NCBI RefSeq assembly: GCF_001245615.1
Contig: NZ_CWKH01000001.1
Span: 2,294,001-2,358,000 of the forward strand
Direction of reading: 5' to 3'
Length of the DNA stretch: 64,000 nucleotides
Source of the DNA: Mycolicibacterium neworleansense
Lineage (GTDB): Bacteria > Actinomycetota > Actinomycetes > Mycobacteriales > Mycobacteriaceae
In this document: positions 15,862 to 24,211 of the stretch, in pieces
Position numbering within the stretch: position 1 is the stretch's first letter
How the letters are laid out: every line of letters begins with the position of its first letter
Notes under the pieces: model-generated
What the model was told of the DNA's origin: nothing
Seen by the model: only the letters and a program-made list of their open reading frames with translations
The model's database searches: none
Program-made: the position numbers and the translations under genes

Positions 15862-16647
15862 ATGTCGGAGACCGCACGCAGAATCGTCGTCGTCGGAGCC
15901 GGATCCGGGATCGGCGCAGCCACGGCGGCGCATTTCTTCGAGCGGGGTGACCACGTGCTCGCCGTGGACGTACGCGCAGGCGAAACGCCGGCGACGGAGC
16001 ACGCCATCTGCGACCTACGGGACGCCGCCGATATCGCGAGGCTGTTGCGCGAGATCGGTGACGGCTGGGACATGCTCGCGCACGTTGCCGGCGTCCCGGG
16101 TACCGCACCGGCTGCCGACGTACTCAAGGTCAACTACCTGGGCATGCGACTGATGACCGAGGGCATGCTACCGCTGCTGCGTCAGGGCGGCTCGATCGTG
16201 ACAGTGGCGTCGACCGCGGCACTGGGCTGGCAGCAACGCGTCGACATCCTGGATGGCCTTCTTGCGCTCACCGATGGAGATGCGGTGGCGCAGTGGCAGA
16301 CCGGACAGGATCCGGACTTCCCGGTGTACACCACGTCCAAGCAGGCGGCGATCCTGTTCGTCAAACGCGTAGCGGGGCCGGCATGGGCCAAGTACGGGGT
16401 GCGGGTGAACACCGTCAGCCCGGGTCCGGTCGAGACGCCGATCCTGACCGATTTCGAGCAGACCATGGGCAAGGACGTGCTCGACCTGGTGCGCGCCACC
16501 GTGGGCCGGCACGCGACCGTCGACGACGTGGTTCCGCTGATCGCCTTCCTGGCCTCTCCCGAGGCGCGCTGGATCAACGGTCAGGACATCCAGGTCGACG
16601 CGGGCTTCATCGCGGCGATGAGCAACGGCGCCCCGATCGAGCTCTGA
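15862..16647 (+). CDS. SDR-family oxidoreductase
   Basis: 261 residues from ATG 15862 with GAGAGG upstream. It has GAGSGIGAAT, a short acidic loop (AVDVRAGE), AHVAG in place of NNAG, the catalytic Ser in VASTAA, and YTTSKQ. The ending WINGQDIQVDAGF is normal. The spacing between the Ser and Tyr blocks is long (about 35 residues, covering DILDGLLALTDGDAVAQW), as in 3-alpha-hydroxysteroid dehydrogenase-type SDRs, which also have shortened cofactor regions. A hydroxysteroid-like alcohol is therefore a reasonable guess. Confidence 0.9.
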   Translation: MSETARRIVVVGAGSGIGAATAAHFFERGDHVLAVDVRAGETPATEHAICDLRDAADIARLLREIGDGWDMLAHVAGVPGTAPAADVLKVNYLGMRLMTEGMLPLLRQGGSIVTVASTAALGWQQRVDILDGLLALTDGDAVAQWQTGQDPDFPVYTTSKQAAILFVKRVAGPAWAKYGVRVNTVSPGPVETPILTDFEQTMGKDVLDLVRATVGRHATVDDVVPLIAFLASPEARWINGQDIQVDAGFIAAMSNGAPIEL

Positions 16648-16675
16648 CAAGGCGCGATCCCGCGCGGATTTCATT

Positions 16676-16692
16676 ACTGTAAGATTTACAGT
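16676..16692. promoter_or_regulatory. Putative TetR operator, family B site 1
   Basis: ACTGTAAGATTTACAGT, perfect 7-base arms around GAT. The symmetry extends one or two bases outward (TT...AA). It is 45 bases upstream of the P450 at 16738, whose next gene is a TetR regulator. Confidence 0.8.
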
Positions 16693-16737
16693 AATATGCT
16701 TCAGCGTATGGGTCCGTCGCGGGTGATGGGGTGAGCT

Positions 16738-17970
16738 GTGGGTAGTCAAGTGCGGGATGCCGCTTCCGACGAGACGGTCGACGGGTCCGTCGGCGACACA
16801 GCCGCCCTGCTGCGTGACCCGTATCCGATCTTCGCGCGGCACCGCGCTGCACACGGGGTGTTCCGCGGCTCGGTGATGGACTGGTCCAAGACGCCCGAAT
16901 CCCTACTGCCCGAACATCAATTCGCGGCCGTGTCCTTCGATGCGGTCAACACCGTGTTCCGGGACGGCAAGTCGTTCAACTCGAAGATCTATGACCACAC
17001 CATCGGGCTGTTCATCGGCCCCACCATCCTGGCGATGGAGGGCAAGACCCACCGCGATCACCGCAACCTGGTGTCGGCCGCGTTCAAGTCACGCTCCCTG
17101 CAGCGCTGGGAACCCGAGATCGTCCGGCCGATCTGTGAAGCACTCGTCGACGAGTTCATCGAGGCCGGCCGTGCTGATCTGGTGCGCGATTTCACTTTCG
17201 AGTTCCCCACCCGGGTGATCTCCAGGCTGCTGGGACTTCCCGAAGAAGACCTGCCCTGGTTTCGGCAGCGCGCCGTCGAATTGATCAGCTACACGGTGAA
17301 GTACAAGCGCGCGTTCGAAGCATCGACGGCCTTGAAGGATTACTTCCTGAATCAGATCGAATTGCGGCGCTCCAAGCCCACCGACGACATCATCGGAGAC
17401 CTCGTCACCGCCGAGATCGACGGCGAGAAGCTGACCGACGAGGCCATCTACTCGTTTCTACGGTTGCTGCTGCCGGCCGGGCTGGAGACCACCTACCGGT
17501 CCTCGGGCAACCTGATCTACCTGCTGCTCACCCACCCCGACCAGTTCGCCGCGGTCCAGGCCGACCACGAACTCATCGGCCAGGCCATCGAAGAGGGCCT
17601 GCGCTACGAAACCCCACTCACCACGGTGCAACGCTCGACCACCCAGGACACCGAACTCGACGGCGTGGCACTGCCCGCCGGTGCGGTGATCGACGTGTGC
17701 ATGGGATCGGCCAATCGCGACGAGAACCGATGGGAACGGCCGGAGGAGTTCGACATATTCCGGAAACGCGTTCCGCACATCACCTTTGCCGCCGGCGAGC
17801 ACACCTGCATGGGGCTGCACCTCGCCCGGATGGAAACCCGGGTGGCCATGGAGAGCCTGCTGTCCCGGGTGCGCAACCTAGAGCTGGTCACCGACGACGA
17901 TCCGCACATCTTCGGTCAGCCGTTCCGCTCCCCGACCGCCATCCCCGTCACGTTCGACCCGGTCGGCTAG
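16738..17970 (+). CDS. Cytochrome P450
   Basis: 410 residues, GTG start. The I-helix motif is PAGLETT (246-252) with Glu in place of Asp, EEGLR is at 285-289, and the haem loop FAAGEHTCMG is at 350-359 with Cys357. The second Gly of the usual FGxG is Ala. No ferredoxin gene is adjacent. It sits directly upstream of a TetR gene (10-base gap) behind a perfect family B palindrome. The P450 and its regulator therefore form one transcript that is probably self-repressed and induced by a substrate or CoA ester. Confidence 0.93.
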   Translation: MGSQVRDAASDETVDGSVGDTAALLRDPYPIFARHRAAHGVFRGSVMDWSKTPESLLPEHQFAAVSFDAVNTVFRDGKSFNSKIYDHTIGLFIGPTILAMEGKTHRDHRNLVSAAFKSRSLQRWEPEIVRPICEALVDEFIEAGRADLVRDFTFEFPTRVISRLLGLPEEDLPWFRQRAVELISYTVKYKRAFEASTALKDYFLNQIELRRSKPTDDIIGDLVTAEIDGEKLTDEAIYSFLRLLLPAGLETTYRSSGNLIYLLLTHPDQFAAVQADHELIGQAIEEGLRYETPLTTVQRSTTQDTELDGVALPAGAVIDVCMGSANRDENRWERPEEFDIFRKRVPHITFAAGEHTCMGLHLARMETRVAMESLLSRVRNLELVTDDDPHIFGQPFRSPTAIPVTFDPVG

Positions 17971-17980
17971 CAGGGCTGTA

Positions 17981-18679
17981 ATGGTCAGGCCCGCCAGTAC
18001 CAACGGTCGCCGACGCCGCGAACGCGGCTCGATCAGCGTCGACGAAATCCTCAGCGGAGCATTCGAAATCGCCGAAGAGGTGTCGATCGACAACCTCAGC
18101 ATGCCGCAACTGGCACGGCATCTCGACGTCGGCGTGACGAGCATCTACTGGTACTTCCGGCGCAAGGACGAACTGCTCGATGCGATGACCGAACGGGTGC
18201 TGCTCGACTATGACATGAGTGTGCTGTCCATGGAGGCCGGCACCTGGCGAGAATCCCTGCGCGCGCACGCCCACCGCATGCGCGCGATGTTCGCGAACAA
18301 TCCGATCATGTGCGACCTCATCCTGATCCGAGGCACCCGTGGGCTACCGGCGGCTCGCAGCGCCCTGGAGAAGATCGAGCAGCCGGTGGCCGTGCTGGTG
18401 GCCGCCGGGATGACCGCCAAGCAGGCTTTCGACACCTACACGGCCATCTCTGTGCTCGTACGCAGTTCCGCTGTGCTGCAGCGTTTGCAGAGCCGCACCG
18501 CCGAAGTGCAGTTTCCCCGCGAGTACTGGGAGCAGGTCATCGATGCCGAGGCGATGCCGCTGATCGCCTCGATTCCGGGACGCGGCTACCGCATCGGCAT
18601 GGCCGACGACGGGAACTTCGACCACATTCTCGACAGCATTCTCGACCGCGCAGCCTCATTCACCACCGCGCAGGGGTGA
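17981..18679 (+). CDS. TetR-family regulator (paralogue 1)
   Basis: 232 residues. The N-terminal basic patch GRRRRERGS precedes a helix-turn-helix covering about residues 22-68 (LSMPQLARHLDVGVTSIYWY, then FRRKDELLDAMTER). The C-terminal ligand domain is of the longer TetR_C type. The DNA-binding part is nearly the same as in the regulator at 38284, and both lie near family B palindromes, so both probably read ACTGTAA-N3-TTACAGT. It is co-transcribed with the P450. The ligand is unknown. Confidence 0.92.
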   Translation: MVRPASTNGRRRRERGSISVDEILSGAFEIAEEVSIDNLSMPQLARHLDVGVTSIYWYFRRKDELLDAMTERVLLDYDMSVLSMEAGTWRESLRAHAHRMRAMFANNPIMCDLILIRGTRGLPAARSALEKIEQPVAVLVAAGMTAKQAFDTYTAISVLVRSSAVLQRLQSRTAEVQFPREYWEQVIDAEAMPLIASIPGRGYRIGMADDGNFDHILDSILDRAASFTTAQG

Positions 18680-18704
18680 CTTTCCTCCGCCCGAGCAGAG
18701 CAAC

Positions 18705-20240
18705 CTACTGCCGGGGCAGGCGCCATCCGATGGTCTTGGTCTCGGTGTACTGCGCGAAACCCTCGATTCCGCACTGCCTTCCGACGCCACTGTTCTTGTA
18801 TCCACCGAACGGGGCGTCGGCGCCGTAGTACATGCCGCCATTAACACCAATTGCGCCGGTCCTTATCCGCCGGGCGATCCCCATCGCCCGCTCGGATGAC
18901 GCCGACATCACCGCACCCGCCAAGCCGAACGCGCTGTCGTTGGCGATCCGCACCGCCTCCTCGTCATCGTCGAACGGCAGCATCACCAGCACCGGTCCGA
19001 ACACTTCGTCCTGCGCGATCGCCGAGCGCGGGTCGGCCCCGACGATGACCGTGGGGGCGACGAAGTGCCCGTCGCGCAGATGGTCGGCCAGCCCTGGAAC
19101 CTCACCGCCGCCCACCACGATGTCGGCGCCGTCGCGCCGGGCACCGTCGATGGCGTCGAGCACCCGCTGCTTCTGCGCCGCACTGATCAGTGGGCCGACG
19201 AGGGTGGTAGGCAACGCCGGGTCGCCCACCGGGACCGCACCGAATGCCATCGTCACGTTGGCGACGGCCTCGTCGAACAGACTGCGGTGCACCAGCATCC
19301 GGGTATTGGCCGCACAAGCCTGGCCGGCGTGCACGCAGGCACCGATGGCGCCGGGGATGATGTGGCCGGGCTTGGCGTCGTCGAGCACGATCATCGCCGA
19401 CTTGCCGCCGAGTTCGAGGAAGGTCCGCTTCATCGTGTCGGCGCCCACCCGCATCAAATGCCGGCCGACCGCCGTCGACCCGGTGAACGACACCATGTCG
19501 ACACGCGGATCGGTGCCCAACTGCCCGGCCACCTCGTTGGACGGGGTGGGCACCACGTTGACCACGCCGGGCGGCATATCGGTGCGCTCGGCGATCAACC
19601 GACCCAGCCGGGTGGCATTCCACGGCGTGTTCGGGTCGGGTTTGAGCACTACGGTGTTGCCGGCGGCCAGCGCCGGTCCGAGCTTGTTGAGGATCACCTC
19701 GATCGGGAAGTTCGACGGCGTGATCGCGGCGACCACGCCGACCGCCTCTTTGACCACTGTGCGGGCGTTGCGCTCACCGAACAGGCCGCCGCCGTCGAGG
19801 GTGCGTTCCCATTCGAACTCGTCGATCAGCCGGGCTGGGTATCGCAACGCGTCGGCCAGCGGCCAGTCCAGCTGGGCATTCTCCGTCGTCATCGCCGGAC
19901 AACCCACCTCGGCGATCAGTTCTTCACGCAGGTCGTCTTTTTCGGACTCGATGGCGTCCTGCAACTGGGAAAGAACGCGCTGCCGCAAGGTGCGGTTGGC
20001 GCTCCAGTCGGATTCGTCGAACGCACGCCGGGCCGCACCGATCGCGGCATCCATGTCCTCGGCACCGGCCGCAGCCGTCGTCCCCAACAGCAGGCCGGTG
20101 GCGGGACTGACGTTGTCGAATTCGGCACCCGAGGCCGCGGCCACCAACGCGCCGCCGATCAACAGGCGTTTCTCGGCCTTCTGCGCTGCGCGCTTGCCGA
20201 TTTCCACACTGCTGACCGCCTGGTCCACAACTTCACTCAC
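18705..20240 (-). CDS. Aldehyde dehydrogenase
   Basis: 511 residues with the complete active-site set: Asn in TPSNFPIE, Glu in LELGGK, Cys in GQACAANT, and DEVFGPV. The start is the GTG at 20240, only seven bases from a family B operator, so the message would be nearly leaderless (TATACT box overlapping the operator). It converges on the TetR gene. The classical full-length N-terminus separates it from the ALDH at 14214. It likely oxidises an aldehyde produced by the P450 or by the molybdopterin enzyme upstream. Confidence 0.92.
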   Translation of the reverse strand: MSEVVDQAVSSVEIGKRAAQKAEKRLLIGGALVAAASGAEFDNVSPATGLLLGTTAAAGAEDMDAAIGAARRAFDESDWSANRTLRQRVLSQLQDAIESEKDDLREELIAEVGCPAMTTENAQLDWPLADALRYPARLIDEFEWERTLDGGGLFGERNARTVVKEAVGVVAAITPSNFPIEVILNKLGPALAAGNTVVLKPDPNTPWNATRLGRLIAERTDMPPGVVNVVPTPSNEVAGQLGTDPRVDMVSFTGSTAVGRHLMRVGADTMKRTFLELGGKSAMIVLDDAKPGHIIPGAIGACVHAGQACAANTRMLVHRSLFDEAVANVTMAFGAVPVGDPALPTTLVGPLISAAQKQRVLDAIDGARRDGADIVVGGGEVPGLADHLRDGHFVAPTVIVGADPRSAIAQDEVFGPVLVMLPFDDDEEAVRIANDSAFGLAGAVMSASSERAMGIARRIRTGAIGVNGGMYYGADAPFGGYKNSGVGRQCGIEGFAQYTETKTIGWRLPRQ

Positions 20241-20247
20241 GCGGTCA

Positions 20248-20264
20248 ACTGTAACACTTACAGT
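20248..20264. promoter_or_regulatory. Putative TetR operator, family B site 2
   Basis: ACTGTAACACTTACAGT, perfect arms around CAC. It fills the 31-base space between the molybdopterin enzyme stop and the aldehyde dehydrogenase start, and overlaps a minus-strand TATACT -10-like box. Confidence 0.8.
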
Positions 20265-20271
20265 ATATAAA

Positions 20272-22455
20272 TCAGCCAGCCTCGACCTGCACCGGGACGC
20301 CCGTCAACCAGGACATGCCGGCCAGTGCCTCGACATCGGACGGATCGCTCGACATCAGCTGATTGACGTTGGCACCACCCGCCTGGTTGGCGATCCGCCA
20401 ACCGCCACTCCCTTTGTGGCCCCAGCCGTGAGGTATCGCGACCGTGCCGCGGACGATGTCGTCGGTGAGTGACACCGCGATATCGATCTGGCCGTACGGC
20501 GACCGTACGCGCACCGCGTCACCGTCGGACAGCTGCCGCGCCGCCGCATCTTCGCTGTGCATCAGGGCACGGTGAATCCTCGTGCCGCGCATCAGCAACG
20601 GTGAGTTGTGCAGCCAGGAATTCTCGGAGCGAGCTTCCCGCATACCGATCATGCGCAGCGGATAGTCGTCGGGTCTGGCACGGCGTGACAGCGCGGCGAT
20701 CTCAGAGGAGATGTCTTCGTGCGCCAGCCGAATCCGCCCCTTCGGATACACCACGACCTCACCGAGCACGCCGGTACGGATGTTCGGCGCCACCACCACA
20801 CCGTGCGGATGGTGTTCGGCCAGCCGACGGAAAGTCAGTCCGCCACGGCGCAATCCGAAGCGGTCACCGCCATCGGCCATCCGGATCATCATGTCGATCA
20901 TCGGTCGCGGGCTGAGCCTCTGACCGCGTCGCGCGGCCCGCTTGGCCGCCAGCCGCAACGCACCGAAAACGGGTGTCCGCACTGTCATCCGGGCGACCAG
21001 GTCGACGACGATGTCCCATTCGGTGCGGGCCTGACCGCGCGGGGCCACCACCGCGTCGGTGGCCTGCCGGAACGGCGTGGCCTGGAACATCTGGAACGTG
21101 ACGGCGAAGTCGTCGCGCTCGTACATCGTCGTCACCGGCAGCACGTAGTCGCAGTGCGCGGTGGTCTCGTTGACGTAGAGGTCCAGTCCCACCGACAGGT
21201 CCAAGGATTCGAGTGCTTGTTCCATTTCCAAGCCGTTGGGCACCGACAGCACCGGATTGCCGGCGCCGATGAACATCGCCTTGACCTGCCGCCGACCGGA
21301 CGTCGTGATCTCCTTGGCCATGAACGCCGCGGGCTCGGCCCCGATCACGGCGCGGAATCCGCCGACCCGCGTCCGTTTGTTCCGGTAGCTACGGCGCAGC
21401 GCGGCGCCCATCGCCATCGATCCCCACTTCTGGCCGGGGATGCCCAACGTGCTGAACACACTGCCACCCGGGGTGTCCAGATTGCCCGCGACGAGGTTGA
21501 CGGCGTCGAGCAGGTAGTTGGTCAGTGTGCCGTTGCGGCCGACGCAGGTGCCCAACCGGCCGTACACGGCGGCCCGTTCGGTGCCGGCGAGATCTCGGGC
21601 CAACGCACGCACCGTCCCTGGGTCGATGCCGGTGTGTTGGTGCGTCAACTCCGGGGTGAACGGCGCGCACTGCTCCTGCAGCCAGTCCAGGCCCTTTGCC
21701 TGCGTTCGGGACCGCACGCTGACGAGCCCCTCGGCGAACAGCACCTGCAGGATCGACAACAGCAGGTACGCATCAGAATCCGGGGTGATACCCAGCCACT
21801 CGAACTGGGCCGCGGTCTCGCTGCGCCGCGGGTCGACCACCACGACCCGTCCACCGCGCTTGACGATGTCATGCATGCGGTCTTTGATCCGCGGCGCGGT
21901 CAGGAAACTGCCATGGGAAACCACCGGATTCGCGCCGAGCATGACCAGCAGATCGGTACGAATCAGATCCGGGATGGGCACGGGGAACGGTGCCCCATAG
22001 AGGAACTGGTTGGCCAGCAGCCGGCTGCTGGTGTCCTGGGTCGACGAGCTGAAGAAATGACTGTCCCCGCCGATCCCCTTGGCGAATGCCATCGCGGCGA
22101 ACAGGTGCGAGTAGCTGAAGGCCGCGGGGTTGCCCATGTACCAGGCCACGGCGCCCGAACCATGATGCCGGTGTATGGCGTCGAGCCGGGCGGCGATGTC
22201 GTCCAGGGCCTCGTCCCAGCTCACTGGTTCGAAGCCGTCCGGTGTGCGCTTGAGCGGCATGGTGACCCGATCGGGGTCGTTGACCACCTCGGTGAAGGCG
22301 ATGCCCTTCTGGCAGGCGAACCCCGCCGACAGCGGGTGGTCCTTGTCCGGGCGTAGCGAGGTCAGACGGCCGTCTTCTACCGTCGCGATCATGCCGCACA
22401 GCGGCTCGCAGATCCGGCAGAAGGTCGCCCTCGACTCAGCCTTGCTCTCGATCAC
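20272..22455 (-). CDS. Molybdopterin-dependent oxidoreductase (DMSO reductase family)
   Basis: 727 residues from GTG 22455. The N-terminus holds a [4Fe-4S] motif, CRICEPLCGM and a later ACQKG Cys. Then come the bis-MGD domains (MYGNPAAFSYSH, MLGANPVVSHGS, VVVDPRRSETA) and a C-terminal dinucleotide-binding domain ending GHKGSGGWRIAN. There is no Tat signal, so it is cytoplasmic, unlike periplasmic reductases. Electron-transfer subunits are not adjacent. The open frame continues upstream to 23232, but that part lies antisense to the DUF35 gene and is not real. The role could be hydroxylation or dehydrogenation of a catabolite. The substrate is unknown. Confidence 0.9.
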   Translation of the reverse strand: MIESKAESRATFCRICEPLCGMIATVEDGRLTSLRPDKDHPLSAGFACQKGIAFTEVVNDPDRVTMPLKRTPDGFEPVSWDEALDDIAARLDAIHRHHGSGAVAWYMGNPAAFSYSHLFAAMAFAKGIGGDSHFFSSSTQDTSSRLLANQFLYGAPFPVPIPDLIRTDLLVMLGANPVVSHGSFLTAPRIKDRMHDIVKRGGRVVVVDPRRSETAAQFEWLGITPDSDAYLLLSILQVLFAEGLVSVRSRTQAKGLDWLQEQCAPFTPELTHQHTGIDPGTVRALARDLAGTERAAVYGRLGTCVGRNGTLTNYLLDAVNLVAGNLDTPGGSVFSTLGIPGQKWGSMAMGAALRRSYRNKRTRVGGFRAVIGAEPAAFMAKEITTSGRRQVKAMFIGAGNPVLSVPNGLEMEQALESLDLSVGLDLYVNETTAHCDYVLPVTTMYERDDFAVTFQMFQATPFRQATDAVVAPRGQARTEWDIVVDLVARMTVRTPVFGALRLAAKRAARRGQRLSPRPMIDMMIRMADGGDRFGLRRGGLTFRRLAEHHPHGVVVAPNIRTGVLGEVVVYPKGRIRLAHEDISSEIAALSRRARPDDYPLRMIGMREARSENSWLHNSPLLMRGTRIHRALMHSEDAAARQLSDGDAVRVRSPYGQIDIAVSLTDDIVRGTVAIPHGWGHKGSGGWRIANQAGGANVNQLMSSDPSDVEALAGMSWLTGVPVQVEAG

Positions 22456-22467
22456 CGGTACTAGGTT

Positions 22468-22484
22468 ACTGTAAGAGTTACAGT
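22468..22484. promoter_or_regulatory. Putative TetR operator, family B site 3
   Basis: ACTGTAAGAGTTACAGT, perfect arms around GAG. It is the shared control point of the divergent molybdopterin enzyme and the DUF35-Ltp operon. A TATACC box at 22488-22493 could be the plus-strand -10. Confidence 0.8.
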
Positions 22485-22522
22485 TGCTATACCCTTTTGG
22501 TTGAACACGGAGGATCGCACGT

Positions 22523-22960
22523 ATGCAGAAGGCCCTTGCGCCGGAGATCTCGACCTGGCCCGATGCCGACCCGCAACTGATCGGCACCCGCTGCGGCGAC
22601 TGCTCAGCCACCACTTTCCCGGTCCAGGCCCGCTGCCCGCGGTGCAGCGGAGCCAACACGGCCGAGACGCTGCTCCCCCGCCGCGGCACCCTGATCGCCT
22701 GGACCACCCAGGGCTTCCCGCCCGGCGCCCCATACCAGGGCCCGACCGGGAAGGCCTTCGTGCCCTTCGGTGTCGGACTGGTCGAACTCGCCGACGACAC
22801 CGGCCCGGTGATCCGCGTCGAGGGCCGGCTCACCGAAAACGACCCCGCCAAACTGCAATTCGGCATGGACGTCGAACTCGCCATGATCCCGTTCACCACC
22901 GACGAAGACGATCCCGACAACCCGGTCGAAGTCGTCACCTTCGCCTTCCAGCCGGTGTAG
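22523..22960 (+). CDS. DUF35 OB-fold/zinc-ribbon protein
   Basis: 145 residues. The N-terminal rubredoxin-like zinc ribbon has CGDC and CPRC (about residues 24-41), followed by an OB fold (GTLIAWTTQG, VPFGVGLVEL, VRVEG). In actinobacterial steroid degradation, DUF35 proteins bind thiolase-fold lipid-transfer proteins and help position acyl-CoA. This one is free-standing rather than fused to a MaoC domain. It is followed 12 bases later by its expected partner. GGAGG precedes the ATG. Confidence 0.9.
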   Translation: MQKALAPEISTWPDADPQLIGTRCGDCSATTFPVQARCPRCSGANTAETLLPRRGTLIAWTTQGFPPGAPYQGPTGKAFVPFGVGLVELADDTGPVIRVEGRLTENDPAKLQFGMDVELAMIPFTTDEDDPDNPVEVVTFAFQPV

Positions 22961-22972
22961 AGAGGCAGAAAC

Positions 22973-24121
22973 ATGACCAACGACGTAGCCATCATCGGCG
23001 TCGGCATCCACCCGTTCGGCCGCTTCGAAGGCAAATCCGCGATGCAGATGGGTGTCGACGCGATCTTCGCCGCCGTCGCCGACGCCGGCGTCGAGTGGAA
23101 GGACATCGGCGCTGCCACCGGCGGCAGTTGGACGGTGGCCAACCCGGACGCCATCGTCGGGATGGTGGGGTTGACCGGTATCCCGTTCACCAACGTGTTC
23201 AACGCCTGCGCCACCGCCGCCAGCGCCACCAAGGCCTGCGCCGACGGAATCCGGCTCGGGGACTACGACATCGGCATCGCCGTCGGCCTGGACAAGCATC
23301 CCCGTGGTGCGTTCACCGAGGATCCCGCCCTGGTCGGTATGCCCAGCTGGTACGCCGAGAACGGCCAGTACCTCACCACCCAATTCTTCGGCATGAAGGC
23401 CAACCGTTACCTGCACGAGCACAACATCTCTCAGCGCACCCTGGCAAAAGTCGCCAACAAGAATTTCCGCAACGGTGCGCTGAACCCGAATGCCTTCCGG
23501 CGCAAGCCCATCAGCGAGGACGACATCCTCAACTCGACGATGTTGAACTACCCGCTCACCCAGTACATGTTCTGCGCCCCCGACGAGGGTGCGGCCGCGG
23601 TCGTGATGTGTCGTGCCGACATCGCACACCGCTACACCGACAAGCCCGTGTACCTCAAGGCCGTAGAAGTGCGGACCCGCCGCTACGGCGCGTATGAAGT
23701 GAACACCACCTGCGCACCGGTGGAAGAGGACGTGGCACCGACCGTGTACGCCGCGCGCGCCGCGTTCGAAAAGGCCGGAGTGGCACCGGAAGACGTCGAT
23801 GTAGTGCAGCTACAGGACACCGACGCCGGCGCCGAGATCATCCACATGGCCGAATGCGGCTTCTGCGCCGACGGCGACCAGGAGAAACTGCTGGCCGACG
23901 GCGCCACCGAGATCGGCGGATCCCTGCCGATCAACACCGACGGCGGCCTGATCGCCAATGGCGAGCCCATCGGCGCATCCGGATTGCGTCAGATCCACGA
24001 GTTGGTGCGCCAACTACGTGGGCAGGCCGGCGATCGGCAGGTGCCCGGCAACCCTCGCGTCGGCTTCGCCCAGCTCTACGGCGCCCCCGGCACCGCCGGC
24101 GCCACCGTGTTGACCCTCTGA
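22973..24121 (+). CDS. Thiolase-fold lipid-transfer protein (Ltp-like), probable aldolase partner of DUF35
   Basis: 382 residues of thiolase fold. The N-terminal Cys79 is kept in FNACATAASA. The catalytic His motif GHP is replaced by GEP (ANGEPIGASG), and the C-terminal CxG is replaced by LYGAPG. Without the His and second Cys, normal thiolysis is unlikely. The Ltp2-type enzymes that pair with DUF35 partners and cleave steroid side chains by retro-aldol reaction have similar losses. Immediate coupling to the DUF35 gene supports that reading. The aldol substrate would be a 3-hydroxy tertiary acyl-CoA. Confidence 0.88.
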   Translation: MTNDVAIIGVGIHPFGRFEGKSAMQMGVDAIFAAVADAGVEWKDIGAATGGSWTVANPDAIVGMVGLTGIPFTNVFNACATAASATKACADGIRLGDYDIGIAVGLDKHPRGAFTEDPALVGMPSWYAENGQYLTTQFFGMKANRYLHEHNISQRTLAKVANKNFRNGALNPNAFRRKPISEDDILNSTMLNYPLTQYMFCAPDEGAAAVVMCRADIAHRYTDKPVYLKAVEVRTRRYGAYEVNTTCAPVEEDVAPTVYAARAAFEKAGVAPEDVDVVQLQDTDAGAEIIHMAECGFCADGDQEKLLADGATEIGGSLPINTDGGLIANGEPIGASGLRQIHELVRQLRGQAGDRQVPGNPRVGFAQLYGAPGTAGATVLTL

Positions 24122-24132
24122 CTTTCATGGCC

Positions 24133-24190
24133 GAGCGGACGCACATGTACCCGACACGCCGAACGTTCGGGGACATTTGCGTCTGCCCGC
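24133..24190. repeat. Imperfect intergenic palindrome
   Basis: Arms 24133-24152 and about 24171-24190 pair with four mismatches, and a perfect CGAACGTTCG lies between them. The arm core resembles GAGCRGACGCA in the hairpin at 58751. It lies between the Ltp and amidohydrolase genes and could attenuate read-through. Confidence 0.55.
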
Positions 24191-24211
24191 GCGAGAAAAG
24201 GACCCACTGAC

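Noticed and set aside
16676..22484. KstR or KstR2 control of the 16-22 kb genes
   Set aside because: The palindromes there are ACTGTAA-N3-TTACAGT, which do not match the known KstR or KstR2 consensus, and neither regulator is encoded here.
22456..23232. Apparent N-terminal extension of the molybdopterin oxidoreductase
   Set aside because: The open frame lies antisense to the DUF35 and Ltp genes, is low in fold-like sequence and runs through the operator at 22468. The Fe-S motif begins right after GTG 22455.
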